The notes under the pieces: model-generated
What the model saw: only the letters and a program-made list of their open reading frames with translations
What the model was told of the DNA's origin: nothing
Databases searched by the model: none
From: Mycoplasma elephantis ATCC 51980
GTDB lineage: Bacteria; Bacillota_I; Bacilli_A; Mycoplasmatales; Metamycoplasmataceae
DNA: 64,000 nt
NCBI RefSeq assembly: GCF_000687815.1
Contig: NZ_JHXU01000002.1
Coordinates: 1 to 64,000, forward strand
Direction: 5' to 3'
Shown: piece after piece, positions 44,713 through 56,492 of the stretch
How the letters are laid out: every line of letters begins with the position of its first letter
Numbering within the stretch: the first letter of the stretch is position 1
Made by a program: the position numbers and the translations under genes

Positions 44713-45428
44713 ATGCTTATTCCTTCATTTTTTTTATTAAAAACAATATTTTTATTATTTAACACAATAATTCGGTCAAAAAACTCTAAAGCTAAATTTA
44801 AATCATGTGTATTCACAAGGCAAAGTATATTTTTCTCTTTTGTTAGTTTTTTTAAAATAGATAAAACATCTCTTGAAGTGGCATTATCAAGATTTGATGT
44901 TGGTTCATCTGCTAAAATTAGCTTTACATTTTTAACTAGCAACTTAGCAATTTCTACCCTTTGTTTTTGTCCCCCGCTGAGATCGCTTACTTTATAAAAA
45001 GATTTATCTAAAATATTTAAATCGTCAAGAATTGAAAAAATTTTAATTCGTTGTTCCCTTGTTAAATAGTTAATTAATTTAAAAATTTTATTTTTATAAT
45101 CATTAATTGATCTTTTAATGTTTAAATATACATTTTCTTCCTCAATTAAGCATGGTTCTTGTATTAGAAAACCTATTTTTTTAATTATATTTTTCCATTC
45201 TTTTTTAGTTAATAAGTCAATATTTTTATTGTTAAATAAAATACTACCTAAAGTAGGTTTTTTATTTCTAACAATTAATTTAAATAATGTGCTTTTACCA
45301 ACACCACTAGGCCCAATAATAGCCACCATTTCACCTGACTTAAATATGCAATTTATATTTTCTAAAATTAGATTATCTTTTTCTTTATATTTGAAACTTA
45401 AATTTTTTATTTCCAAAACTTCATTCAT
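44676..45428 (-). CDS. ABC transporter ATP-binding protein, p29/PhnC type
   Basis: 250 residues, no UGA. Walker A GPSGVGKSTL (about 39), Q-loop LIQEPCLIEEENVY (about 88), signature LSGGQKQRVEIAKLL (about 149), Walker B LILADEPTSNLD (about 169), and the switch His in NTHDLNLALEF. It powers the p69 permease. Six bases after p37 and overlapping p69. Confidence 0.94.
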   Translation of the reverse strand: MNEVLEIKNLSFKYKEKDNLILENINCIFKSGEMVAIIGPSGVGKSTLFKLIVRNKKPTLGSILFNNKNIDLLTKKEWKNIIKKIGFLIQEPCLIEEENVYLNIKRSINDYKNKIFKLINYLTREQRIKIFSILDDLNILDKSFYKVSDLSGGQKQRVEIAKLLVKNVKLILADEPTSNLDNATSRDVLSILKKLTKEKNILCLVNTHDLNLALEFFDRIIVLNNKNIVFNKKNEGISICDLENMIQKVK

Positions 45429-45433
45429 AATAC

Positions 45434-46720
45434 TTAATTTATTTCCGGAATATCGTTAACTAAATTTTTTAGGGATTCGGCTTGAATTTGTAAAAGTATA
45501 AATTTTTTAAATAAGTCTAAGTCAATTGTTTGAAATTTATTATAACCAGTATATAAACCATATGTATTTTCTTCAACCGATAGTTGCAACAATGTTTTTT
45601 GCAATATTTCAAGTTGTTTATTATTAAAATGTCTACGCGCTAAAACAACATCATATGGAGCAGGATTAGTCATTACCAAAACGCGAACCACATCATTTTG
45701 TTCATCATCGTAATTTTTATTATTTATAAAATTATCGGGCTTATATCATGAATTATTTCCTTTATTATTTAATCAATTCATTTCACCCTCAGCTGCAAAA
45801 CCAATTCTACAAGTAACATATCCTGATTTTTTTCCTAATGCATTTTTTGCATCATTACCTTTTATTATATGGTTGTTTGATGTATCAATTAATATTTCAT
45901 TTATTTCTTTAATTGTTTTATTAAAGTGACGCGCCATTAATGCTACTTGATATTTAAAAGCACTTGTTTTTGAAGTGTCTTTATAAACTAAATTATAAGA
46001 CAAAAATGTATTTAAATCTTTATCATTTCAACATTTTATTATTGATTCTCTCTCTTTTTTGTTTCCCGAAATATAAATAGCACCTCTATAAACATATGTT
46101 AGGTTTTTTTTATCATAAAAATTCGTATATTTAGAACCGTCAAAAATTAATTTATTGGGATACTTAACTCAATCAGGATACTCTAAATTATTTTCTTTGA
46201 ATCATTTTTCATTATTTTTAATCGCTAGCTTTCTTAATGGGTCAGTTTCTAACCCATTTTCATAATAAAAATTATCTTGTCCTTGCCACGAAAATTTTAA
46301 TGTACTTGTTTGTGCTACTGGTTTGAATTTTAAATTTGATTTTCAATTTTTATCTTCATTAATATATGCAAAATTAGCAACAAAATCACCATAACTAATA
46401 ATTGCAATATCTTGTTCTTTATTATTTGCCTTTAATTCATTAAGCATGGAAGTAGAATCTCCGTTAGTTTGTATTTCAAAACTTACGTCAGAATAATTCT
46501 TTGCTTCAATATCTTGATTTTTAATTTTATTAAAAGTTTCTGTTAATTTTTTTAAAAATTTTTCTTCTAAATTTGTATTTTTAAAACCATTATTAATTCA
46601 TTCATTTTTAATTGTAATTTTTTCATCCCATAAATCTTTATCCTCATTTGAACAACTTGTTGTTGCTAACAAAGGTAAAAATATTGATGAAAACACAAAA
46701 GGAACTGCTCTTATTTTCAT
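45434..46720 (-). CDS. p37: Substrate-binding lipoprotein of the p37 (Cypl) type
   Basis: 428 residues from ATG at 46720 after AAAGGAGATAA. Lipobox LLATTSC (Cys about 23). NWLNNKGNNSWY, TNPAPYDVVLARRHF and the bilobed binding-protein layout match p37 of M. hyorhinis, whose crystal structure holds thiamine pyrophosphate. Several UGA Trp. First gene of p37-p29-p69; a TPP riboswitch in its leader agrees with that ligand. Confidence 0.92.
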
Positions 46721-46724
46721 TTAT

Positions 46725-46830
46725 CTCCTTTGATAGCAAAGGAATAAAAAATTTAGCCAGAAGTTACGCATGAATTACCATGATCAACTTATAGGTATAA
46801 TCTCAGCCGTTAGGCACCCTTTGCTAATAG
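46725..46830 (-). promoter_or_regulatory. TPP riboswitch with Shine-Dalgarno switch controlling p37-p29-p69
   Basis: Minus-strand leader with the thi-box core: GGGTGCC, GGCTGAGAT, then a P4/P5 arm GATCATGGTAATTCATGCG closed by AAGTT/AACTT, and P1 (TTAGC 46827-46823 with GCTAA 46757-46753). Downstream, CCTTTG (46742-46737) can pair with CAAAGG of the Shine-Dalgarno (46732-46727). The aptamer's own 5' strand TTAGCAAAGG can instead pair with CCTTTGCTA. So TPP binding should free CCTTTG to hide the ribosome site: translational OFF. The core is canonical; the switch is my reading. Confidence 0.88.
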
Positions 46831-46849
46831 AATTATAAATTATAAATAA

Positions 46850-46873
46850 AAAAATAAGCAAAGCTTATTTTCT
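46850..46873 (-). terminator. Terminator of rpsO
   Basis: Minus strand AAAATAAGC, TTT, GCTTATTTTTTT including the rpsO stop. It separates rpsO from the TPP riboswitch. Confidence 0.75.
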
Positions 46874-47131
46874 TATTCCTAATTCTGCAATTAGTTTAAC
46901 ATATGAATCAAAATTTGTTCTCTTAAGGTATGCTAATAATGACTTACGTCTATTTATTTTGGCCATAAAACCACGTTTTGAATGATTATCTTTTGGATTT
47001 GCTTGAAAATGTGGTTTTAATGTCTCAATATCTTGAGTTAATAAAGCAATTTGAACTTCAATTGCCCCAGTATTTTTTTTGTTATTTCCGAATTTTTGAA
47101 CAAGTTTTGATTTTGTTGCTTTTAATAACAT
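46865..47131 (-). CDS. rpsO: 30S ribosomal protein S15
   Basis: 88 residues from ATG at 47131 after AAGGAGATATA; the in-frame ATG 24 bases earlier lies before this site. NTGAIEVQIALLTQDIETL and HFQANPKDNHSKRGF, then RRKSLLAYLK, are the S15 core that binds 16S rRNA. Confidence 0.96.
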   Translation of the reverse strand: MLLKATKSKLVQKFGNNKKNTGAIEVQIALLTQDIETLKPHFQANPKDNHSKRGFMAKINRRKSLLAYLKRTNFDSYVKLIAELGIRK

Positions 47132-47280
47132 TATATCTCCTTGTGTTACATTCATACCCTAGCAATAATTAAAAAAATTAAAACAAAGGAATGAAAACTT
47201 ATGTAATTAAATTACTATAATATTTTACTATAAATAAAATATGTTTTTTCAATTTTATATAGATATATATAATTTAATTT

Positions 47281-47763
47281 ATGAAAAATAATTCACATAT
47301 TATAAAAAGAGTAGGTATTTGCGCAAATATTCTAATTATAGTTATTTTGGTTTTTCCAATTATATTTAGAATCTTTAATTTAAAAACTACTTTAATAGAA
47401 GTCATAATGGATTCTTTATTTACTTTCTTTGCTTTTATTTTGTTTTATTTTTTTATTTTTAAAATAAAAAAAGATATTTTTTCGAAGCACAAATTAATTT
47501 TTGCATCAATAAATATGATAATTATTTTATTTGCATCAATAATTCAATTATCAATATTTCTATACTTTAATAAAAATACGTATGAATTACTACTAGAAAA
47601 AAATTTAAATAGATATGAACATATTTTTGTTATTTTGGGTAGTATTTTAGAAATATTAAAATTTATTTTATTAATTATAAATTGATATGTTTCATATAGA
47701 ATTGTAAAAGAAATTAGCTTTAGTGAAAAAAATATGGCTAATAAATATATTGAGGAAGAATAA
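47281..47763 (+). CDS. Small four-span membrane protein of unknown function
   Basis: 160 residues with one UGA Trp. Hydrophobic spans at about 12-31, 39-60, 71-94 and 112-136, and a charged cytoplasmic tail ending NKYIEEE. It sits one base before rluD, where many mycoplasmas carry lspA, but none of the LspA motifs (NxGxAF, the two aspartates) is present. No Shine-Dalgarno is visible. Not recognised. Confidence 0.7.
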
Positions 47764-47764
47764 A

Positions 47765-48688
47765 ATGATTGAAATAAAAGTTAAATATAAAGAAAGAATA
47801 GATAAATATATTTCTGACAATTCAGAAATATCAAGGAATGATATAAAAGAATTAATAAAATTGGGTGCTGTTCAGTGCGATAATGATATAGTTAGAAAAC
47901 CAAACTATATTCCAAAAATAGATTCAATAATAAAAATTACAAAATTATTAGATAAGGAAATTAAGTTAACAAGTGAAAAAATTGATTTTGAGATTATATT
48001 TCAAAATGAAAATTATATTATCATAAATAAACCCAACAACTTAGTTGTTCATCCTTCTCCTTCACACCCCAACAATACATTAGTAAATGGATTATTATAT
48101 TATTTTAAAAATAATTTATCAAACAATAATGGTTTACTTAGACCCGGAATAGTTCATAGAATAGACAAAGATACTACTGGTTTACTTTTAATTGCAAAAA
48201 ATAATATTGCACATAATTATTTTGCTGAAATGATTAAAAATCATCAAGTTAAAAGAGAATATTTGGCAATAGTTGAAAATTGACCAGATCAAGATATTTA
48301 CCACATAAATTTACCAATTGGCAGAGATAAAATGGATAGAAAAAAAATGGGTGTAACTAATATTGATTCTAAAAATGCAATTACACATATTTATGTTTTA
48401 AAAAAATTTGAATACAATAACAAAAAACTAGCACTTGTAAAATGTATTTTAGAAACTGGTAGAACGCATCAAATTAGAGTACATCTAAATTATATTAATT
48501 ACCCTGTTTATAATGACCCTACATATGGAAACAAAGAAAATGATTTCCATCAATACTTACATGCATATAAACTTTCTTTTTGCGATCCATTTGATAGTAA
48601 AAATAAATCTTTTTTTGCTAAACCACCAAAAGAATTTGACATAAGTATGTATGATTTTTTAAACTTAAAAAATGATAATCGTAACTAA
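47765..48688 (+). CDS. rluD: RluD-family 23S rRNA pseudouridine synthase
   Basis: 307 residues from ATG at 47765. N-terminal S4-like domain (about 8-60: RIDKYISDNSEISRNDIKELI), then YIIINKPNNLVVHPSPSH and the catalytic motif RPGIVHRIDKDTTGLLLIAKN (HRID in place of HRLD, Asp at about 139), then TGRTHQIRVHL. Modifies uridines of helix 69. A terminator follows. Confidence 0.93.
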
Positions 48689-48691
48689 CAA

Positions 48692-48728
48692 AAAATGCTG
48701 AAACTCAATGGTTTTTCAGCATTTTTTA
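48692..48728. terminator. Bidirectional terminator between rluD and adh
   Basis: AAAAAATGCTGAAA, loop, TTTTTCAGCATTTTTT. Confidence 0.85.
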
Positions 48729-48745
48729 AAGATAATTTATTTTAA

Positions 48746-49804
48746 TTATTTTCTAAAATCTATAACAGCTCTACCTAAAAATTCACCTTTTTGTAATTTA
48801 TCAAAAATAGATGCTACTTCATCGAGTTTTACAATTTTTGTAACTTCTGATTTAACTTTTCCCTCAGCTGCATATTGTAGAGATTCTGCTAAATCTTGTC
48901 TTGTCCCAACTATAGAACCAGCGAGTTCTCTTTCACATAATACAGTTCAAAATATTGAAACTTTTATATCATCTTTACCTAATTTATCTTTTGCGGGCAA
49001 TCCGACAAGAACTTGTCTTCCACCTCTACGAAGTAAATTCATAGCTTGTTCAGCAGCTTGTGGGGCAACAGATGTATTTATTACACCATGAACTCCGCCG
49101 TTAGTAAATTCAACAATTTTATCAACATAATTTTTATCCTTTGCTGAATTTATAGCAAATTCAGCTCCCGAATTTAATGCTAATTTCACTTTTTCATCAC
49201 TAACATCAATACCAATTGGGCGCATACCCATTGCTTTTGCATATTGGATTCCTAATTGTCCTAATCCACCAACACCAACTACAGCTACATAATTTCCTGG
49301 AACACATTTTGTTTGTTTAAGTGCTTTGTATGTTGTAACTCCAGCACAAACAACTGGGGCACCTGTAATTAAATCTAATTTTTCAGGAACTATGCCAACA
49401 TAATCTTCATGTCCTATTGCATATTCTGCATATGATCCATCTTTTGTATATGCTGACATATTTTGTTTAGGACATAATGTTTCACGTCCTGTTAAACAAA
49501 ATTCACAACTACCACATGCATCATGTAATCAAGCTAAGCAAACACGATCACCAATTTTTAGACGCGTACATCCTTCACCTAGCGCAACAACTTTACCAAT
49601 TCCTTCATGACCTGGTATTAAAGGGTATTTTGGTTCAACTAATCAGTCATAATTAGCAGCATGTAAATCAGTATGACAAATTCCTGAAGTTTCCATTTGA
49701 ATTAACACTTCTTTCATCTTAGGTTTAGGAACATCTACTTCCTTAACACTTCATTTTTTTGGCGAATCAACTACAAACGCCTTCATTTTTTTTGGAATAC
49801 TCAT
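48746..49804 (-). CDS. adh: Zinc-dependent alcohol dehydrogenase
   Basis: 352 residues, start ATG at 49804 ([18 protein letters not shown] 12 bases upstream). Catalytic zinc ligands in [10 protein letters not shown] (Cys about 43) and PGHEGIG (about 64), structural zinc cysteines [15 protein letters not shown] (about 94-108), and NAD fold [17 protein letters not shown] (about 176). Medium-chain dehydrogenase like bacterial AdhP; interconverts alcohols and aldehydes with NAD(H). Monocistronic. Confidence 0.93.
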
Positions 49805-49979
49805 TTTAATATATAACCTTTCATTTGATCTATTGATCTATCTAATTTTATTAATTTATATATAATAAATAGGTAAATTTAAACATTTTATGGTTAAATG
49901 TTTCCATTTTATAACTATGATTATTAGATTATAAAATGAGTAAGTGATAAAATAAGATATGTCAAATTTCAGGGGTTAA

Positions 49980-52805
49980 ATGAGCAAAGAAAAAATTATT
50001 ATTAAAGGAGCTAAAGAAAATAACTTAAAAAATGTTTCTTTAGAATTACCAAAAAATAAACTAATTGTTTTTAGCGGATTAAGCGGTAGCGGAAAGTCTT
50101 CATTAGCTTTTAATACCATATATGAAGAGGGACGTCGTCGTTATATCGATTCATTAAGTACTTATGCCAGAAATTTTTTAGGCGGAACAACTAAACCTAA
50201 TGTTGAAAGCATTGATGGATTATCACCATCTATAGCTATTGAACAAAAAACAACACATAATAATCCTAGATCCACTATTGCAACAACAACTGAAATTTAT
50301 GATTTTTTACGTTTACTATTTGCAAGAATTGGTAAACCATATTGCCCTAATCACAAAATTGAAATTGGTGGAAAAACTAATAAAGATATTTTAAACTCTA
50401 TTTTTTCTTATAAACCGGGAACAAAAATGATGATCTTATCCCCCGTAATTAATGGAGAAAAAGGTACTCATACAATTCTTTTAGAAAAATTAAAAAAGCA
50501 AGGCTTTGTTCGCGTAAATATAGATCATGAAACATATTTACTTGAAGATGATATTGTTCTTGAAAAAAACAAGAAACATGATATTGACATAGTAGTTGAT
50601 AGAATTATTGTTAATGAAGAAAATAAATCTAGAATTTTTGAAAGTATTAAAGTTGCACTAGAATATGGAAAAGGAATTATTAAAATTAGAACAATAGGTA
50701 GTGGAGAAGATCAAATTTTTTCAACACTTCATTCATGCGTTCATAATGATTTTGAAATGAAAGCAATAGAACCTAAATTATTTTCTTTCAATGCTCCATA
50801 TGGTATGTGCTTAAAATGTAAGGGGCTAGGAATGGAATTAAGGGCAAACTGAAATGCTATAGTTCCTGATGAATATAAAACCATTCGAGAAGGTGGAATA
50901 AATTACTATAAGGCAAGAGAAAATTCAAATATTGAATGACAAGAATTTCAAGTTTTATTACACGCTCACAACATAAGTATGGATGTTCCTATTAATAGAT
51001 TAACAAATCAAGAATTAGATATTTTAAAATATGGTTCTGAAGAGGAAATTTCATACACGATAAAATCTTCATCCAACAATGTGTACAAAAGACATAAAAA
51101 AATAGAAGGCTTAATACCTAAAATTGAAAGACTCTTTATGGATACAACAAGTACCATGATAAGAAAATGATTAAACAAATATATGGTTGAAGTTAATTGT
51201 CGAGAATGTAATGGAAAACGATTAAATAAATATGCATTACTTGTTTACATCAATAATAAAAATATAAATGATTTAGTAAATTTAAGCATTAATGATTTAT
51301 ACGATTTTATTTGTAATATAAACTTAACTGAAACTGAATTAGAAATTTCAAATCTAATATTAAATGAAATAACAAATCGTTTATTGTTTTTAAAAAATGT
51401 TGGTCTTGGATATTTAACCCTCAATAGAAAATCCGAAACTTTAAGTGGTGGTGAATCGCAACGTATTCGATTAGCAACACAAATCGGAACAAACTTAACT
51501 GGAGTATTATATGTTCTGGATGAACCATCTATCGGACTACATCAACAAGACAATCAAAAATTACTTAATTCACTTAAAAAAATGGTTGATATTGGGAATA
51601 CTCTAATTGTTGTGGAACATGATGAAGAAACAATATTGCAAGCAGATCATATAGTAGATATAGGTCCTTTTGCTGGTGAAAATGGTGGCAGAATCATTGC
51701 TCAAGGAACTGTTGACGATATTATTAATGAACCAGAATCAATCACTGGTCAATTTTTAAGTGGTAATGAAAAGATTGAAATACCAAAGATAAGAAGAAGC
51801 GGTAACGGAAATGTTATTAATATTAAAGGCGCTAAAGAAAACAATTTAAAAAATATTGATGTAAAAATACCTTTAGGTAAATTTATTGGTGTTTGTGGAG
51901 TTAGTGGAAGCGGAAAATCCACTCTTATAAATAAAATTTTAGTAAATGGAGTTAAAGAAAAATTACAATTAACTCATGAGTTGGTTGGTGAACATAAAAC
52001 AATTGAAAACTTAGGATATATCGATAAATTAATCGATATAGACCAATCACCAATTGGGCGTACTCCACGTTCTAATCCTGCAACATACACAAGTATTTTT
52101 GATGATATTAGAGAAATATTTGCAAACACAAGTGATGCAAAAGAAAAAGGTTTTACTAAATCTCATTTTAGTTTTAATGTTCCGGGAGGAAGATGTGAAA
52201 AATGCTCGGGTGATGGTTTAATTAAAATTGAAATGCATTTTTTACCAGATGTTTATATTGAATGCGAAGATTGTCAAGGTAAACGCTATGATTTAGACAC
52301 ATTAGAAGTTTTATATAAAGGTAATAGTATATTCGATATTTTGAATATGACAATTGATAAAGCATCACTTGTTTTTGCTAATCAACCAATAATTAAATCA
52401 AAATTAGAAGTTTTAAAAGATGTTGGTCTTGGTTATATAAAACTTGGACAATCTTCAACCACACTTTCCGGCGGGGAAGCGCAAAGGATTAAATTGGCAA
52501 CATATTTGCTTAAACCTTCAACAGGAAGAACGCTTTATGTTTTAGATGAACCAACAACCGGATTACATACTTATGATGTTAGAAACTTAATTAATGTTTT
52601 AAATAAAATTGTCGATAATGGCGATACAGTTATAGTTATAGAACACAACCTTGATGTCATTAAATGTTGTGATTATATTATTGAATTGGGTCCTGAAGGT
52701 GGTATAAATGGAGGAAAAATTATTGCAAGTGGCACCCCGGAACAAATTTCAAATGTTTTAAATAGCCCTACAGGAAAATATTTAAAAGCAATGCTTAATA
52801 AATAA
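49980..52805 (+). CDS. uvrA: Excinuclease ABC subunit A
   Basis: 941 residues with UGA Trp. Damage-recognition ATPase of nucleotide excision repair. Walker [13 protein letters not shown] (about 32), UvrA signature [29 protein letters not shown], second Walker [12 protein letters not shown] (about 643), CEKCSGDG and CEDCQGKRY zinc module, and second signature [12 protein letters not shown]. The first zinc module is weak (KCKGLG). ATG follows AGGGGTTAA. uvrB/uvrC are not in the window. Confidence 0.96.
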
Positions 52806-52822
52806 ATATACTAATTATTATA

Positions 52823-52828
52823 TATAAT
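52823..52828 (+). promoter_or_regulatory. -10 box before hprK
   Basis: TATAAT with seven bases to the ATG and no Shine-Dalgarno: leaderless start likely. Confidence 0.6.
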
Positions 52829-52835
52829 ACTAAAT

Positions 52836-53750
52836 ATGAAAAAAACACTAAATGCGCAAAAAATTATTGATCGCTTCAAATTTAACATGTTAAATCTTGA
52901 TAAAATAAGAGATTTTAGAGAAATAGAAGAGCCGGCCATTAAGAGAATAGGACTTGAACTTTCTGGTGCTCTTGTAAATGATAAACTAGCAAGAAATTTA
53001 ATAGGGTGAGGGACAAGTGAATGTATTTATTTTACGTCAATAGGTAAGAAAAAAACGCAAGAAGCTCTTGAAAGAGTTTTAAAATATTGTCCACCAATAA
53101 TAGTTTTAAGTAAAGGTTTTGAAAAAAAAGCTGTAGATTGAGTTTTAGAAGTTGCTAATAAGTTTAATATTCCGGTCGCTTGACAAAACCAAAGTTTGTC
53201 TACAATTACATCAACTGTAGGCGCATATCTTTCTGAATTTTTTGCAAGAGAAATTCAATTACATGGGTGTCTAGTTTCAATTAGTAATATTGGTGTTTTA
53301 ATTACAGGTCCTAGTGGCGTAGGTAAATCAGAAGCTGTATTAGAATTAATTCAAAATGGACATATTTTTATAAGTGATGATGCCGTAATAATTAAACAAT
53401 TAGGAAGTAATTTTATTGGACATAGTCCGGAAATAACTAAGTCATTACTAGAGGTAAGAGGTATTGGGTTAATTGATGTTAAATTCACATATGGAGCAAA
53501 AGTAATTAGTGATAGCGCTCAAATAAAATTAGTTGTTGAATTAGTTAATCAAGATTTAAATTTGGATCGTTTGGGCGTTGATTATTTAAAAGAACAAATT
53601 TTAGAGGGATACATAGATAAAATTCAAATACCTATTAAAAAAGGTGGTAATATTGCTTCATTAATTGAAACAGCCGTTAACACATATATAGCAAGAAGAC
53701 ACGGTATAAAAGTTATAGATATTTTAAATGAAAGGGCAAGACATGCATAA
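52836..53750 (+). CDS. hprK: HPr kinase/phosphorylase
   Basis: 304 residues. Phosphorylates HPr at Ser46 to tune PTS sugar uptake. The C-terminal kinase has LHGCLVSISNIGVLITGPSGVGKSEAV (Walker A about 160), FISDDAV and the signature LLEVRGIGLIDV. Followed by lgt (8-base overlap) and trxB, a conserved mycoplasma order. It implies PTS sugar transport in this organism. Confidence 0.95.
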
Positions 53751-54723
53751 TTATTTTGATCCTCAAATTTTTTTACCAAAAGGTATCGGGTTTCCTCACG
53801 TTCTCTTTAGTATTGGTAATTATAATTACCACACATATTCTTTAACTATGATGTTAGGAATAATTGCTTCCATTTTAACAATTGCTTATTTTTGAAAACG
53901 AGAAAAATACAGTTGAGAAATTTTTCTAACAATGGTAATTATAACTATTCCTTCCGCATTTATTGGTGCTAGATTATGATTCGTAACTGAAAAATTAATT
54001 TATTATCGTGATACATTTAATTTTAGCCGTTGGTACGCTATCTGAGATGGGGGACTCGCTATTCAAGGTGGGGTAATGATGGCCTTTATAACTAATGCTA
54101 TTTATTTATCAACAAAAACATATGAGGTGGATATAATTAAAATCTTTACTTTTATATTCCCGGCAGTATTGATAGGTCAAGTTATTGGTAGATTTGGTAA
54201 TTATGCAAACCATGAAATTTACGGTGGTATTGATTGAACAGGAAGAAGCGCATTATGAATGGGATATGGTCCAGGTTCAAACATGTTTTTATCAGATCAT
54301 TTAACAAACGATTTAAATATAAATGGAGCATTTCGACATCCTTTATTTATATATGAAGCCGGACTCAACCTTATAGGTTATATCATATTGGTTTGATTAT
54401 GTAACGGTATGAATTTATTAAAACCAGGTTCAACCGGTTCATTGTATTTTGTTTGGTATGGAGTAGTTAGAATGATTATGGAACCATATCGTATTCATGC
54501 TTACGGAATTTATCAAATTACTTCTGCACTTTTTCTTGTTTTAGGAATGATAGGATTTGTTACATTTGAATTTATTTTAGATTTATATAATAGACAATGA
54601 ATCAAGTCACAATTTAGATTTAATATGATAAGAAAAAATGAAAAAGAAAAACCAGAAAATTATCAAAATTGAATACAAAAATTATTTAAAATTCAACAAA
54701 AAAGACAAATCCAAAATAATTAA
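53743..54723 (+). CDS. lgt: Prolipoprotein diacylglyceryl transferase
   Basis: 326 residues with many UGA Trp codons. Seven-span membrane enzyme that attaches diacylglycerol to the lipobox cysteine. Motifs: YAIWDGGLAIQGG (about 97), the signature GQVIGRFGNYANHEIYGG (about 145) and RHPLFIYEA (about 198). Serves the lipoproteins of this window (genes at 32793, 45434 and 59017). Charged C-terminal tail of about 40 residues beyond the usual end. Confidence 0.95.
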
Positions 54724-54732
54724 GGGGGGAAT

Positions 54733-55638
54733 ATGTACGATGTTGTAATTATTGGCGCAGGCCCAGGAGGTCTTAATGCAGCTCTTTATGCAGCCCGCAA
54801 TAATCTTAAAGTATTAATTTTAGAAAAATCTGCACCAGGTGGTAAGTTATTGGTAACAAATAAAATTGAAAATTGAATTGGTGATAATTTTATTACAGGT
54901 TTTGATTTGGCTCAAAGATTTTTAAATCATGTTAAAAAAACAAACGCAGAATTACAAACGGCTGATGTCGTCAACATTAGATCAAACTCAATTAATGACA
55001 AAGATATTTTATTATCTAATGGAAAAGTAGTTAAAACAAAATCCATCATTATTGCAACCGGTATGACAAATAGGGAGCCATCTTTTATAAAGAACTTAAA
55101 TAAATTTAAAAATAAAGGTTTTTCTTATTGTGGAATTTGTGATGGCCCAATGTTTAAAGATAAAAATATTGTAGTATTAGGGGGTGGAAATTCTGCTGTT
55201 GAAGAGGGAACCTTTCTTACTTCAGTTGCTTCAAAACTTTACTTAATAACAAATTCCGACACATTAACCGCAGAAAAAAAACTTGTCGATGAGTTAAAAA
55301 GCAAGAAAAATGTTGAAATAATCTTGAATGCAAATGTTAAGGAATTAAAAGGCAATGATTTTATTGAAACAGTAATTTATGAAAAAAACAATCAACTAAT
55401 TGAAATAACTGCAAGCGCATTATTTGCATATATTGGAATGATGCCAGCCACAGATTTTGCTAAGGATTTAATGATAACCAATGAATATGGCTTTATCACA
55501 ACAAATGAAAATATGGAAACAAAAATAGGAAATATTTTTGCGATTGGAGATGTTCGTGATAAAAATGTCCGTCAAATAATTACAGCGGCATCAGATGGGG
55601 CAATTGCAGCTAAAACTATAATAAACAGACTAGGATAA
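54733..55638 (+). CDS. trxB: Thioredoxin reductase
   Basis: 301 residues. FAD fold IIGAGPGGLNAALYAARN (about 6), redox pair SYCGICDG (about 136), NADPH fold VVLGGGNSAVEEGTFL (about 152) and C-terminal FAD motif IFAIGDVRDKNVRQI. Reduces thioredoxin. AAGGGGGGAAT lies before the ATG, a strong binding site. Last gene of hprK-lgt-trxB. Confidence 0.94.
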
Positions 55639-55640
55639 AT

Positions 55641-55668
55641 AAAAAACAACTATTAGGGTTGTTTTTTA
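55641..55668. terminator. Bidirectional terminator between trxB and folD
   Basis: AAAAAACAAC, loop with the folD stop, GTTGTTTTTT. Confidence 0.8.
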
Positions 55669-56492
55669 TTTACTGTATATGGGTTATTAATCAAATTATA
55701 TAAAAGGCTAACGACTGTTAATGGGCCAACACCACCCGGAACAGGAGCAAAGAAGCTTGCTTTTGTCTCTAATTTTTCAGGGTCAACATCACCTTTAAGT
55801 TTGTATTCTGTTTGTTTATCAATATTTGTTCCAACATCAATAACAACACAATTATCTTTTATCATTTGATAATTCACAAGATGAGCGGTTCCAGCGGCAA
55901 CTATTAAAACATCATTTACGTTTATATTATCGATACCTGTTGATAAATCATACGTATTGACAATTGCCCCTCTTTTTCTTAATAAATAAGAAATAGGTTT
56001 TCCAACTAAATTTGATTGTCCTATTACACCACATTTCTTAGCATAAACATCAATATCATAATAATCAATAATATTTAAAATAGCATTGGCTGTAGCGGGT
56101 GTAAATGAAGTTTTATCATTATAGAATTTATTATTATTTTTAGAAGTTAAACCATCTATATCTTTTCTATATGGTATTAAATCGCAAACTTTTTGTTTAT
56201 CTAAGTGCTTTGGCAAGGGTAATTGAACCATAATACCATCGAATTTATCTTCATTATTTAAGAAAAACTTTTTTAATTCCTCGAATTTAACATCTTCTGA
56301 AAAAGAGAATAATTGAGCATTTATACCTAATTCATTAGCTTTTTTTATTTTTAAGCTTACATATTTATTAGATGATTCTAATGTGCCAACTTGTATTATT
56401 GCTAATGATGGCTTTACTTTTAGGCCTTTTACTCTATCTTTAATTATTTCGGTTATTTCAAGAGCTACCTTCTTACCATCCATTAAATACAT
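55653..56492 (-). CDS. folD: Methylenetetrahydrofolate dehydrogenase/cyclohydrolase FolD
   Basis: 279 residues. Active-site YVSLKIKKANELGI (Tyr-x3-Lys, about 43), DGIMVQLPLPKHLD (about 83), NADP loop IGQSNLVGKPISYLL (usual GRSNIVGKP) and PVPGGVGPLTVVSLLYN. Interconverts one-carbon folates for fMet-tRNA and dTMP. Starts inside the end of valS (10-base overlap), so translated with it. Confidence 0.95.
   Translation of the reverse strand: MYLMDGKKVALEITEIIKDRVKGLKVKPSLAIIQVGTLESSNKYVSLKIKKANELGINAQLFSFSEDVKFEELKKFFLNNEDKFDGIMVQLPLPKHLDKQKVCDLIPYRKDIDGLTSKNNNKFYNDKTSFTPATANAILNIIDYYDIDVYAKKCGVIGQSNLVGKPISYLLRKRGAIVNTYDLSTGIDNINVNDVLIVAAGTAHLVNYQMIKDNCVVIDVGTNIDKQTEYKLKGDVDPEKLETKASFFAPVPGGVGPLTVVSLLYNLINNPYTVNKKQP

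Noticed and set aside
47281-47763. Signal peptidase II (lspA) before rluD
   Set aside because: Position and four spans suggest it, but the catalytic aspartates and NxGxAF motif are missing.
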